Shown: positions 43,570 through 52,588 of the stretch, one piece after another
Numbering within the stretch: position 1 is the stretch's first letter
How the letters are laid out: the number at the start of each line of letters is the position of its first letter
Assembly: GCA_900548455.1 (NCBI GenBank)
Contig: URKQ01000009.1
Location: 62,001 to 126,000 of the forward strand
Length of the DNA stretch: 64,000 nt
Source: an uncultured Clostridium sp.
GTDB taxonomy: Bacteria > Bacillota > Clostridia > Clostridiales > Clostridiaceae
Reading direction: 5' to 3'
The notes under the pieces: model-generated
What the model saw: the letters and a program-made list of their open reading frames with translations, nothing else
What the model was told of the DNA's origin: nothing
Databases searched by the model: none
Position numbers and translations under genes: made by a program

Positions 43570-45297
43570 TTATCCTCTTAATAAATTAAGTACAGCTTGT
43601 GGCTGTTGATTAGCTTGTGCAAGCATTGCTTGTGCAGCTTGATTTAATATACTATTTTTAGAGAATTCTAACATTCCCTTACTCATATCTAAATCCCTTA
43701 TTCTACTTTCTGAAGCAGTTAAATTTTCAGATGTGTTATCAAGATTAGCTATTGTATGCTCTAACCTATTTTGGAATGCTCCTAATTTAGATCTTTCTGA
43801 AGAAACGCTATGAATAGCAGTTTGAATTTTTTCTATACTACTACCTGCATTTGCACCTGTTGTTACATCAACATCAGCAACTCCCAACGCTCCAGCTGTC
43901 ATTTCTGAAATAGAAAGTTTTATTGATTGGTTACTATTTGCTCCAACCTGGAATGTGAAACCATCATTTCCGCTTGAAGATTTAGGATCAGGCCATTTAA
44001 CTTTAAAATTACCTATAGCTTCCTCTCCCCCTGCAGTAACATCTTGAAGGTCTCCGCTTTCTTTAATTACATCTTCAGAACTGATTGCAGATCCTCCTTG
44101 AGTATTACCAATGGCCGAACCAGTATCGGCATCTCCTAATACAATTCCAGCCTTACTTTTTAGGCTAGCTTCATCTACCACATCATTCTTTAACTTAGAT
44201 ATAAAGTCCCTTTCATCATTCCAAACACCTGTAGATTTTAGTGCATCACTTAAAGTCTTATCTTGGTTAGCATTTAGATATGTTGTTATATCTTTTATAT
44301 CTTTTCCTGCTGCTTCTAATTGCTTGTCCATGTATCTTACAGCAATATAACCGGCAGCATAACTGTCACTATCAGATCCCCATGCACGTCCATCATCACT
44401 AATTTTATTTACTATTGACTGAACATTTCCTCTTGATAATGAACCAGAAACTCTCTCATCTGCACCATGGGCAAATTCAGCCATACCCTCTTTAAACCAA
44501 GTATGTAATTGTCCAAAATTCATAGTTTGTGACATTATAGCATGAGTCATTTCATGTACCATTGTACGGTCTAAATAATTAGGTGAAGTGCCACCATTAG
44601 GATTTTTAGCTAAATCCAATTCATCAAACTTATTCATATTTACAACTAATTTTAAATTACTGCCTTTGCCTTTTAATCCTGTATCACTAGTACCGTCTTG
44701 GGCATAACCAGCTTGTACATAAGCTAATGTATCGGAATTTTGACTAACAAAATCTACTTGTAAAACTGTATCTTTTGGAACTTCAATTCCAAAACTCTGT
44801 TTTACTATCTTTGATGCTTCATCAAGCCACCAAGTTTTAATTCCTTTTAAAGCTTCTGCTTTAGTTACAGGATTTCCACCGCTTCCTTTTAACACTTTTA
44901 TATTGTTAAATTCTGTGTCGTTACCAATTCTGTCAATTTCAGAAGCAAGTTCTTTAATTTCAGTTTGAATAGCTTCTCTATCATCTGCTCTATTTGTGTC
45001 ATTAGCTGCTTGTACTGAAAGTTCTCTCATTCTTTGGAGAATAGCATGTGTTTCATTTAAAGCTCCTTCAGCAGTTTGAATTAACGAAATACCATCTTGT
45101 GCATTTCTAGATGATTGTTCAAGCCCTCTAATTTGACCTCTCATTTTTTCAGAAATAGACAGACCTGCTGCATCATCTCCCGCTCTATTTATTCTTAATC
45201 CTGAAGATAATTTCTCCATAGATTTACCAGATTTACCGGTATTTATACCCATAGATCTATGAGCATTTAGAGCGTTGATATTATGGTTTATTATCAT
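43570..45297 (-). CDS. Flagellin with inserted zinc metalloprotease domain (flagellinolysin type)
   Basis: 575 residues against about 275 for a plain clostridial flagellin. Residues 1-135 (MIINHNINALNAHRSMG ...) and about 470-575 (ending QQPQAVLNLLRG) are the normal D0/D1 ends that build the filament. Between them sits a peptidase: HEMTH at 248-252 gives the zinc ligands and catalytic Glu, and EGMAEFAHG at 270-278 supplies the third, Glu, ligand, a gluzincin pattern. This matches flagellinolysins, in which every filament subunit can be a surface protease. The gene stands alone, with GGAGG before the ATG and a strong terminator. No other flagellar gene is in the window. Confidence 0.95.
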   Translation of the reverse strand: MIINHNINALNAHRSMGINTGKSGKSMEKLSSGLRINRAGDDAAGLSISEKMRGQIRGLEQSSRNAQDGISLIQTAEGALNETHAILQRMRELSVQAANDTNRADDREAIQTEIKELASEIDRIGNDTEFNNIKVLKGSGGNPVTKAEALKGIKTWWLDEASKIVKQSFGIEVPKDTVLQVDFVSQNSDTLAYVQAGYAQDGTSDTGLKGKGSNLKLVVNMNKFDELDLAKNPNGGTSPNYLDRTMVHEMTHAIMSQTMNFGQLHTWFKEGMAEFAHGADERVSGSLSRGNVQSIVNKISDDGRAWGSDSDSYAAGYIAVRYMDKQLEAAGKDIKDITTYLNANQDKTLSDALKSTGVWNDERDFISKLKNDVVDEASLKSKAGIVLGDADTGSAIGNTQGGSAISSEDVIKESGDLQDVTAGGEEAIGNFKVKWPDPKSSSGNDGFTFQVGANSNQSIKLSISEMTAGALGVADVDVTTGANAGSSIEKIQTAIHSVSSERSKLGAFQNRLEHTIANLDNTSENLTASESRIRDLDMSKGMLEFSKNSILNQAAQAMLAQANQQPQAVLNLLRG

Positions 45298-45498
45298 ATG
45301 CTAGCCTCCTTGCATTTTTTTAATACTTTACATAAAAATCCAAATTCCCTTTTATCATTTTATGTAATTTAAAGTAATATCGATTTTATTTTACCATAAA
45401 ATACACTTTGCAAGTTAAATCTTACATTTTCTTAATATTTCATATTTTTTACATATATTCAAATATTCAAACTAAATCAATTAAATAAAGTACAACTT

Positions 45499-46242
45499 CT
45501 ATTTCATTAAATCTCGCATATTCCTAGTTTTTTCTTTAAGCCTATAATCATCACTTTCTGTAATCACTCTACCAAACCACTGATTTGCCTCATTAAAGTT
45601 GCCTATTCTTCTATTTAATTCCCCTATAAGAAATTGCATTTCATTTATATTTAAACCATAAATAGGTGTACTTTCACTCTCGTAAGCCGATGTTAAACCT
45701 TGAATAGCTTTTTTCAAATACTCTTCCTCTTCTTTTTTTCTTTCTAAGAGCCTGTACATCCATGCAATTTTAAGACTCAATATTGATTTTGTACTAATCT
45801 TAAAGTCACCTATTACTGCACTTAAAAGCGCTAACTTATATCTCTCTATAGCTATACTTTCATCATATATTTTTGGAAATTCTTTATGTCTCCAATGAGT
45901 TCCTACCTTTTCATAGATAATTTCACGCTGATTAGATTTTATCTTTTCAAACTCATTTCTAAATGCAGAGTATCCACAATTAGGACATACTATTATCTCA
46001 TAAAAATATGGGACAATATCTTTATATCTTATAAAAGAATCTGAATCCTTTGATTTAACCTTTGGAGCATGACTTTTTACCACTCTATAAGAAAAAGTCT
46101 TCGAGCATACCGGACAAATAATTTCTTTATCATAAAGTAAATTTTCAATATTTAAATCCTTGCTACCTTCCTGTATTTTATTCTTCTGTATTTCTCTTTC
46201 TAAAGGTTCTTGATCTTTAGAATCAAAAAAATGATTATCCAT
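45499..46242 (-). CDS. DUF2225 family protein
   Basis: A 247-residue soluble protein. A zinc-ribbon-like set of Cys pairs, CPVCSKTF near residue 43 and CPNCGYSAF near 88, brackets a conserved segment, and the C-terminal 130 residues are helical and TPR-like (ERYKLALLSAVIGDF, AWMYRLLERKKEEEEYL, GELNRRIGNFNEANQWF). This is the usual DUF2225 layout, common in Firmicutes and without known function. ATG at 46242 behind GGAGG. Lies on the same strand as the flagellin but 200 bases upstream, so not clearly linked. Confidence 0.85.
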   Translation of the reverse strand: MDNHFFDSKDQEPLEREIQKNKIQEGSKDLNIENLLYDKEIICPVCSKTFSYRVVKSHAPKVKSKDSDSFIRYKDIVPYFYEIIVCPNCGYSAFRNEFEKIKSNQREIIYEKVGTHWRHKEFPKIYDESIAIERYKLALLSAVIGDFKISTKSILSLKIAWMYRLLERKKEEEEYLKKAIQGLTSAYESESTPIYGLNINEMQFLIGELNRRIGNFNEANQWFGRVITESDDYRLKEKTRNMRDLMK

Positions 46243-46379
46243 TTAAATCTATTCCTCCGATATTACTATTTTTATTCCTTTTTTCTTCCTTCTGTTATAT
46301 TAATTATACAATCTTATTTTTTCTTTTCAGCTTTTTATGAGAATCTTAGCGATTTCTAAAGCCCTATTTATAAACACTG

Positions 46380-46413
46380 AAAAAGCAGATAACATATACG
46401 TTACCTGCTTTCT
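46380..46413 (-). terminator. Terminator of the DUF5692 gene
   Basis: Arms AAAGCAGATAAC and GTTACCTGCTTT with one mismatch, 30 bases after the stop at 46444. Confidence 0.65.
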
Positions 46414-46443
46414 TATTAACTCTAAATATTTAAACTACATTAA

Positions 46444-47391
46444 TTACATTCCTACAGATACTGAAGAAGATTCTGCATCATTAGCAACTTCTTTGTAACA
46501 ATTAAGGTCTGTATATAATTCTTTAGTATATGGATTACGTTTAGTTTTAACTATTTTATAAACCATATATACTGCAACAGCAATGTTAGCTGCTAAAGCT
46601 AAGAAACTAACTATAAATAATGCTGTTGTATTTTGAGTAGCTTTTACTGCAAACATTGATTCATCAATAAATTGAGGAACTGTCATTGCAAACATACACC
46701 AAAGTGCTAGTGTATGAGCACGATGTTGAAGCCATGCTCCCTTTTTAAATGTAAATGCAGTAATTGTTGGAGCAAGAAGTAATGCAATACCGCAATACCA
46801 AGCATGATCTCCTAAGCAGTTATAAGTATATGCAAAGTTCCAAATGTCATATGCAACAATCCAGAACCAGCACATATCTGGCCATAACATATCTTTACTC
46901 TTAGATTTGCTTACACAAATTCCAAGCCATCCTGTAATAGTTATAATATTTAAGATACCTGCAATTCCATTCATGTAGTTCCAAGCACCACTTGTAACTG
47001 TCATTCCTTCAAATTGTTGAGCAACATATCCTAAATTTCCAATTTGGAAATCACGAGCAACAGCTTCACAGATATTAATTGCTAGTATTAAAGGTGGAAA
47101 ACATAATACCCACTTTTTATTAACAGCTCCCTTAACATGACGGATTAAATAAAATCCTACACAACCTGCAAGAGCAGAGTAAACTTTTGCATAGTGGAAC
47201 CAGTCATCACAACTTGTTCCTGCTGTTGTTTTAGGCCAAACGAAAAATGTAAGTACTATTGGAAGAACAACAAATAAAACAATTCCTCCAATTTTAGAAC
47301 GCCTACTTATTTCATTAAGAATAATAAGTGCAGCGAAAACAGCCAATAGCATCATCCAAGTATACCATGGTTGTGCTTCAAATAAAAACAT
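46444..47391 (-). CDS. DUF5692 family polytopic membrane protein
   Basis: A 315-residue protein with about nine membrane segments, very rich in Trp and Cys within the membrane part (for example FFVWPKTTAGTSCDDWFHYA near residue 50 and MCWFWIVAYDIWNFAYTYNC near 175). I recognise it as DUF5692-like; no function is established. Start at ATG 47391 behind AGGGGGAA. The leader contains a short hairpin ATCCAG/CTGGA (near 47410-47435) and an extended -10 element TATGGTATAAT (47474-47464, minus strand) upstream of it. Single-gene unit. Confidence 0.7.
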   Translation of the reverse strand: MFLFEAQPWYTWMMLLAVFAALIILNEISRRSKIGGIVLFVVLPIVLTFFVWPKTTAGTSCDDWFHYAKVYSALAGCVGFYLIRHVKGAVNKKWVLCFPPLILAINICEAVARDFQIGNLGYVAQQFEGMTVTSGAWNYMNGIAGILNIITITGWLGICVSKSKSKDMLWPDMCWFWIVAYDIWNFAYTYNCLGDHAWYCGIALLLAPTITAFTFKKGAWLQHRAHTLALWCMFAMTVPQFIDESMFAVKATQNTTALFIVSFLALAANIAVAVYMVYKIVKTKRNPYTKELYTDLNCYKEVANDAESSSVSVGM

Positions 47392-47463
47392 AGAAAATTC
47401 CCCCTAAATCCCTGTCCAGAATTTAACTGGATCAGATACAAATATAATTAATTATTTAACAAT

Positions 47464-47474
47464 ATTATACCATA
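47464..47474 (-). promoter_or_regulatory. Extended -10 promoter of the DUF5692 gene
   Basis: TATGGTATAAT on the minus strand, about 73 bases before the start codon; no clear -35, which is usual for extended -10 promoters. The rest of the 47392-47723 gap is AT-rich, apart from the hairpin in the leader and the terminator at 47672-47713. Confidence 0.45.
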
Positions 47475-47671
47475 TGTTTCTAAATTTTTAAAGCTTTTAT
47501 AAACTTTATGTAGAATTTGTTACTAAATCTATATGATGTGTTTTTCAAAACCACGTGTCAAAGTCTTGTTAAACTCGTATGAAATTAAGAAAAACGAGCA
47601 TCTATCATCATCTATAGTTATGCAAAAAATATAAATTTAAAAGTTATTTTTTTAACAATAGGTGCAGATTA

Positions 47672-47713
47672 AAAGGGTATATACCACTAATTATCTAGTG
47701 GGCCATACCCATT
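47672..47713 (-). terminator. Terminator of the 274-residue hypothetical gene
   Basis: Arms GGGTATATACCACTA and TAGTGGGCCATACCC with two mismatches, directly after the stop at 47724. Confidence 0.7.
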
Positions 47714-47723
47714 TACTTTTATA

Positions 47724-48548
47724 TTATTTTACAATTTTCATATTCTGGGTAAGGCATCTTACTCCTTTAGGGATATTGAAATGTCCATATGAATTTATGT
47801 CATATCTATTACCATCAATTACGCAAAATGCATTTTTACTATACCCTTCATATTTTATCAAATTAGTTTTATTATAAAATCCTCTTTCAGCTTCAACTTG
47901 AGTTTGAGAAAACAATTGTCCATCATCTAATACACAAAATTTATTATCATTTCCCTTGCTTTTAATATTAATAAAACCTGGTTTTAGCCCCATGTTACTT
48001 ATTATATTTTTAATATCTTCTTTACTAAAATTACCTTTAACATGATTTCCAGTAGGGTCATTAGTAAGATACATTATAAATTTTTCTACATTACCAATTT
48101 CCTTTATTTCTTCTGTAGTTAAATTTTGTGTTTTATCTACTCTATTTATTTCTCCATCTTTATAGTTAATTTTAATTAATTTCCCCGACTTGGACTTAAA
48201 ATTAATTTGTCCATTATCTAGGTTCAACTGCCCCTGATCTTTTATTCCATTTACGTCCTTATTCGCATTGGTTTTATTATTATACTTTGTGTTATTCATA
48301 TAGCTATATGGAGTTTTACCTGCCCTATTATAATATTGATTTAAATGGTTATCTCTAATAGTTTTTAACCATTGTTCATGAAAAGAATTAGATCCACCTG
48401 CTTTACTTGGAACACTATATTTACTTATATTAAAGTTTTGGCTATTATCACCTTTCGTACCTTTATCTGTTCTCCTACTTCTATATATATCTGTTCCAGA
48501 ATATTGTCTCATTGTACTTCTATATAAAGATAAACTTATTGACCTCAA
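47724..48548 (-). CDS. Hypothetical protein, 274 residues
   Basis: I do not recognise this protein. The first 120 residues are rich in Ser, Asn, Lys, Tyr and Arg, without structure-like patterns (for example KYNNKTNANKDVNGIKDQGQ), suggesting a disordered region. From about 120 a domain of alternating strands appears (GQINFKSKSGKLIKINYKDG), then a helical stretch, then two related glycine-poor motifs NKFCVLDDGQLFSQTQ and NAFCVIDGNRYDINS near residues 205 and 245, which look like a small tandem repeat. No signal peptide. TTG start at 48548 behind AGAAGG; an ATG at 48512 has no site. It has its own terminator. Confidence 0.6.
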   Translation of the reverse strand: MRSISLSLYRSTMRQYSGTDIYRSRRTDKGTKGDNSQNFNISKYSVPSKAGGSNSFHEQWLKTIRDNHLNQYYNRAGKTPYSYMNNTKYNNKTNANKDVNGIKDQGQLNLDNGQINFKSKSGKLIKINYKDGEINRVDKTQNLTTEEIKEIGNVEKFIMYLTNDPTGNHVKGNFSKEDIKNIISNMGLKPGFINIKSKGNDNKFCVLDDGQLFSQTQVEAERGFYNKTNLIKYEGYSKNAFCVIDGNRYDINSYGHFNIPKGVRCLTQNMKIVK

Positions 48549-48635
48549 TTATAATCCTTCTTTCTTGTATTTTATGAATATAATTACATATTATACTATA
48601 ATTATCGGTAAATTCATATTTAACTTGAGGTTAAT

Positions 48636-49967
48636 TTAGATAGTTTCTTTTCTCCATTTACCTTTAACATAAAATATAACAGATAGTACCGTTCCTATAG
48701 TCCATCCAATTGGCCAAGCACTCCATATTCCAACAACACCAAAGCCCTTTGATAAAACTGCTGCCAAAGCAACTCTCAATATTAAATCGGTGAATGTTGC
48801 AAACATGAATAACTTCATAGCTCCAGCTCCTCTTAATACTCCATCTACTATTAACTTAATAGATACAACAAAGTAAAAAGGTGCTACTATTCTTAAGAAC
48901 TGCATACCAGTTTCTATAGCATTTCCTGTATTGTGATTCATAAATATATTTACCATAGATCTACTACAAATTAAATACAATAATACCACTGGGACACATA
49001 TAATATATACCATTATAATTCCGCCACGTAATCCCTTCTTAATTCTCTCCTCTTTGTGAGCTCCTATATTCTGAGCCACAAAATTAGACATACCATTTCC
49101 CAAAGTTGAGAATGAAGTTATTACTAGATTATTAAGTTTTATAGATGCTGAATATCCTGCAATTACACTAGCCCCAAAACTATTTATTATTGATTGAATA
49201 ATTATGTTACCTATAGATATAAAACTTTGTTGCAATATACTTGGAATTGCAATTGCTGCTATTTTTCTAAATAAAGGTATAGAAAATAATTCACCTTTTT
49301 TATCACATTGAATTTTAGCTAATCTTTTAAAAACAAATATTAAAGCTAAAACACAACTTATCCCTTGACATATAAAAGTTGCCCATGCAACCCCTGCTAT
49401 TCCCATATTAAAGGTTTTAACAAATAAAATATCTACAAAAACATTAGCAGTTGATGAGATTGCTAAAAAAACAAATGGAGTTTTGGAATCCCCCATAGCT
49501 GAAAAAATTCCTGTAGCTATATTATAGAAAAATAAAAATACAAGACCACCAGTATAAATATTAAGATATAATCTTGAGCCCTCAAATATTTCACTAGGTG
49601 TGTTAATTAAGTGTAGTAAAAATGGGCATAATAAAAAGCCTAAGATAGTTAAAACCGCACATAAAATACCACTTGCAATAAAAGTAGTATTTACTGCTGT
49701 TTTTAAATCTCTCCACTTTTTAGCCCCAAAAAGTTGAGATACTACAACAGAAGAACCTATATTACATCCAAATGCAAAAGCTATGTAAATGAGTGTTATT
49801 TCATATGAATTTCCAACTGCCGCTAAGGCATTCTCTCCAATAAACTTTCCAGCAACTAAACTGTCTGCTATATTATATAGCTGTTGAAAAATAATACTTC
49901 CAAATAAGGGAATGCAAAATTTCCATAAAACTACCTCTGGTTTTCCAACGGTAAGATCTTTATTCAT
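48636..49967 (-). CDS. MATE family efflux transporter
   Basis: About 443 residues, twelve membrane segments. The start LWKFCIPLFGSIIFQQLYN then IADSLVAGKFIGENALAAVG is a standard MATE motif, repeated in the second half as AIPSILQQSFISIGNIIIQS. It is closest in character to the DinF/NorM-like group common in clostridia. ATG at 49967 is properly spaced from GGAGGAG; the ATG two codons before it is too close. Divergent from the LysR gene, whose product may control it. Confidence 0.9.
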   Translation of the reverse strand: MNKDLTVGKPEVVLWKFCIPLFGSIIFQQLYNIADSLVAGKFIGENALAAVGNSYEITLIYIAFAFGCNIGSSVVVSQLFGAKKWRDLKTAVNTTFIASGILCAVLTILGFLLCPFLLHLINTPSEIFEGSRLYLNIYTGGLVFLFFYNIATGIFSAMGDSKTPFVFLAISSTANVFVDILFVKTFNMGIAGVAWATFICQGISCVLALIFVFKRLAKIQCDKKGELFSIPLFRKIAAIAIPSILQQSFISIGNIIIQSIINSFGASVIAGYSASIKLNNLVITSFSTLGNGMSNFVAQNIGAHKEERIKKGLRGGIIMVYIICVPVVLLYLICSRSMVNIFMNHNTGNAIETGMQFLRIVAPFYFVVSIKLIVDGVLRGAGAMKLFMFATFTDLILRVALAAVLSKGFGVVGIWSAWPIGWTIGTVLSVIFYVKGKWRKETI

Positions 49968-50090
49968 CGCCATCTCCTCCTATAAATACGTGTTTGCTCA
50001 CTCCTTTCAGTATATAAAACCTTTTATATATTGTAAAATGATAATATAATATACTTATTATGAATTATTTTCATGTCAGGAGAATTTAAT

Positions 50091-50984
50091 ATGATAAGTT
50101 ACGATTATTACAGAGTATTTTATTATGTATGTAAATATAAAAATTTTACTAAGGCTGCTAATGCACTAATGACAAGCCAGTCATCTATCAGCCATACTAT
50201 TCAAAATTTAGAACACCAATTAGGCTGTAGACTTTTTCTTAGAAACAATCGTGGTATAGAATTAACTCCTGAGGGAGAGCATTTATATGAATATGTGGCC
50301 ATAGGATGCGAACAATTCATGAAAGGTGAATCAGAACTTATTAATTCTGTAAGTTTAGAAAGTGGTGTAGTATATTTAGGTACTACCGAAACAGCACTTC
50401 ATTGCTTTCTATTTGATGCTTTAGATGAATTTCATTTAGAATACCCTAATGTAAAATTTAAAATCAATAATTTTTCTACCAACGAAGCCATTAACGCTTT
50501 AAAAAATGGAATTGTAGATATGGCAGTTACTGCAACTCCCTTTGATTTGTATAGTAATATGAAATCTATTAACCTAAAAAAAATTCAAGATATTTTAGTT
50601 GGAGGCCCTATCTTTTCACATCTCAAAGACAACCCTCTTTCATTAAAGGATTTAGAAAAATATCCTATAATAAGTTTTGCTAATGGTACAAAGTCAAGAG
50701 ATTACATAGAAGATCTTTTTAGATCTAATAACATTACCTTATCCCCTGCAATTGAGTCTGCCACTTCAGACTTAATTCTACCGATGATAAAGCATAATCT
50801 TGGGCTAGGATTTATTCCAGAAAATATGGCCTATGATTCAATAAAATCTGGTGAAGCAATTAAAATTGAACTTAAAGAAACCCTTCCTATAAGACATATA
50901 AGTTTAATTTATGATACACAACATCCTCATAGTTTAGCTTCTAAAGAATTCGAGAAATTTCTACTAAATAAAGCTACAAAATAA
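50091..50984 (+). CDS. LysR family transcriptional regulator
   Basis: About 297 residues. The N-terminal helix-turn-helix is typical (YDYYRVFYYVCKYKNFTKAA then NALMTSQSSISHTIQNLE, residues about 4-45), followed by a two-lobed effector-binding domain. ATG at 50091 behind AGGAGAA; an earlier ATG lies inside that site. It sits between two MATE pumps, one divergent and one 123 bases downstream on the same strand, so it is the likely regulator of one or both in response to a small molecule. Confidence 0.9.
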   Translation: MISYDYYRVFYYVCKYKNFTKAANALMTSQSSISHTIQNLEHQLGCRLFLRNNRGIELTPEGEHLYEYVAIGCEQFMKGESELINSVSLESGVVYLGTTETALHCFLFDALDEFHLEYPNVKFKINNFSTNEAINALKNGIVDMAVTATPFDLYSNMKSINLKKIQDILVGGPIFSHLKDNPLSLKDLEKYPIISFANGTKSRDYIEDLFRSNNITLSPAIESATSDLILPMIKHNLGLGFIPENMAYDSIKSGEAIKIELKETLPIRHISLIYDTQHPHSLASKEFEKFLLNKATK

Positions 50985-51107
50985 ATATGCTGACACTAAA
51001 TATTCGTGTGTCGAAATATTTTTTCTCAGAACCGTTTTATATTATGAATATTTATAATATAATGAAACTGAAGACTTTTTTACTAGTTCAAAGTAGGTGA
51101 TATTTAT

Positions 51108-52457
51108 ATGGAATCAAATGCAGTTTTATTAACTAATGGATCAATTCATAAAAAGATAATTAAATTTGCCCTGCCGATTTTCTGGGGTAATTTGTTTCAA
51201 CAATTGTATAACATTGTTGACTCCTTAATAGTGGGTAATTTTGTAGGAAGAGATGCCCTTGCAGCTATAAGTTCAACGGGTTCTCTTATATTTTTGCTAG
51301 TTGGACTATTTAGCGGAATTTTTATGGGTGCAGGTGTTGTAATATCAAAGTATTTCGGAGCTGAGGAAAAGGACAAGGTACAAAAATCAATTCATACCTC
51401 CATTGCTTTTGGAATTCTGTCAGGAATAATTTTGTCTATAGTTGGAACTATACTTTCTCCACAAATATTAAGCCTAATGGGTACTCCAGAATCAGTATTC
51501 CCTCAAGCTGTATTATACGTACGAATTTATTTTGGTGGTATACTCTCAGTTATTTTGTACAATACTGCTAGTGGAATATTTCAAGCTGTTGGAGATAGTA
51601 AGCATCCTCTTTATTACTTAATTGTATCTTCTATTTTAAATGTTATATTGGACTTACTATTTGTAGTAGGTTTTAAAACTGGCATCGGCGGTGCTGCTGT
51701 AGCAACAGTTATATCTCAAGCGGTAAGCGTAATACTGGCATTTTGTCACCTTTGTCGCAGCAAAGATATCTATAGAGTTACTTTAACAAAAATATCTTTA
51801 GATTTTTCTATGCTTAAAGAAATTCTTCATATGGGAATTCCAGCAGGTATTCAAAATTCAGTCATTGCCATCGCAAATATAGTTGTACAATCTAATATAA
51901 ATTCTTTTGGTGCAATAGCAGTAGCAGGATGTGGTGCCTATTCAAAAATTGAAGGCTTTGCCTTTATTCCAATTACAAGTTTTGCCTTTGCTATGACTAC
52001 ATTTATAAGTCAAAACTTAGGTGCTAAAAAGTATGATAGAGCTAAAAAGGGAACTTACTTCGGCATAGCAATTTCTCTAGGGCTGGCTGAATTAATAGGT
52101 GTTATATTTTTTATAGCTGCCCCTATTCTTGTTTCCTTTTTTAATAAGGAACCTGACGTAGTTGGTTATGGTACACTGCAAGCTAGGACAATTTCACTCT
52201 TCTTCTTTTTACTTGCTTTTTCCCACTGTATTGCAGGTATTTTAAGAGGTGCTGGAAAATCCATAGTACCAATGACTGTAATGCTTTGTTGTTGGTGTAT
52301 TTTTAGAGTAATCTATGTAACCGTAGCAACTAAAATCATACCCGATATTAGAGTTATCTTTTGGGCTTATCCAATAACTTGGACATTAAGTTCCATAATT
52401 TTCTTAGTCTACTACCTTAAATTTAATTGGCTGCATGGATTTGAAAAAAAATCATAA
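51108..52457 (+). CDS. MATE family efflux transporter
   Basis: 449 residues with twelve membrane segments. Motifs FALPIFWGNLFQQLYNIVDS and GRDALAAISSTGSLIFLLVG mark the first half, GIPAGIQNSVIAIANIVVQS the second. It is related to the divergent MATE pump at 48636 (both begin with an F-x-x-P-x-F ... FQQLYNI pattern), so the pair looks like an old duplication around the LysR gene. ATG at 51108 behind AGTAGGTGA. It probably exports organic cations by ion antiport. Confidence 0.92.
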   Translation: MESNAVLLTNGSIHKKIIKFALPIFWGNLFQQLYNIVDSLIVGNFVGRDALAAISSTGSLIFLLVGLFSGIFMGAGVVISKYFGAEEKDKVQKSIHTSIAFGILSGIILSIVGTILSPQILSLMGTPESVFPQAVLYVRIYFGGILSVILYNTASGIFQAVGDSKHPLYYLIVSSILNVILDLLFVVGFKTGIGGAAVATVISQAVSVILAFCHLCRSKDIYRVTLTKISLDFSMLKEILHMGIPAGIQNSVIAIANIVVQSNINSFGAIAVAGCGAYSKIEGFAFIPITSFAFAMTTFISQNLGAKKYDRAKKGTYFGIAISLGLAELIGVIFFIAAPILVSFFNKEPDVVGYGTLQARTISLFFFLLAFSHCIAGILRGAGKSIVPMTVMLCCWCIFRVIYVTVATKIIPDIRVIFWAYPITWTLSSIIFLVYYLKFNWLHGFEKKS

Positions 52458-52530
52458 TATTATTCCATTTTTATATAGATAAACTTTATTCATTTAATAA
52501 TCATATTTGTAATTTTTTGTCCTTAATTGT

Positions 52531-52571
52531 AAACTCATATTGAATATTGTATACAATTGAATATGAGTTAT
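52531..52571. promoter_or_regulatory. Inverted repeat upstream of the LRR gene
   Basis: Arms AACTCATATTGAAT and ATTGAATATGAGTT with one mismatch around an AT loop, 15 bases before the ribosome-binding site GGGGGG. No T run follows, so it is more likely an operator or leader stem than a terminator. Confidence 0.45.
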
Positions 52572-52588
52572 AATCAGGGGGGATACAC

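Noticed and set aside
45298..45498. SigD (sigma-28) promoter before the flagellin gene
   Set aside because: ATCGATAT about 75 bases upstream resembles the -10 (GCCGATAA) but there is no TAAA-type -35 at the right distance. Not strong enough to list.
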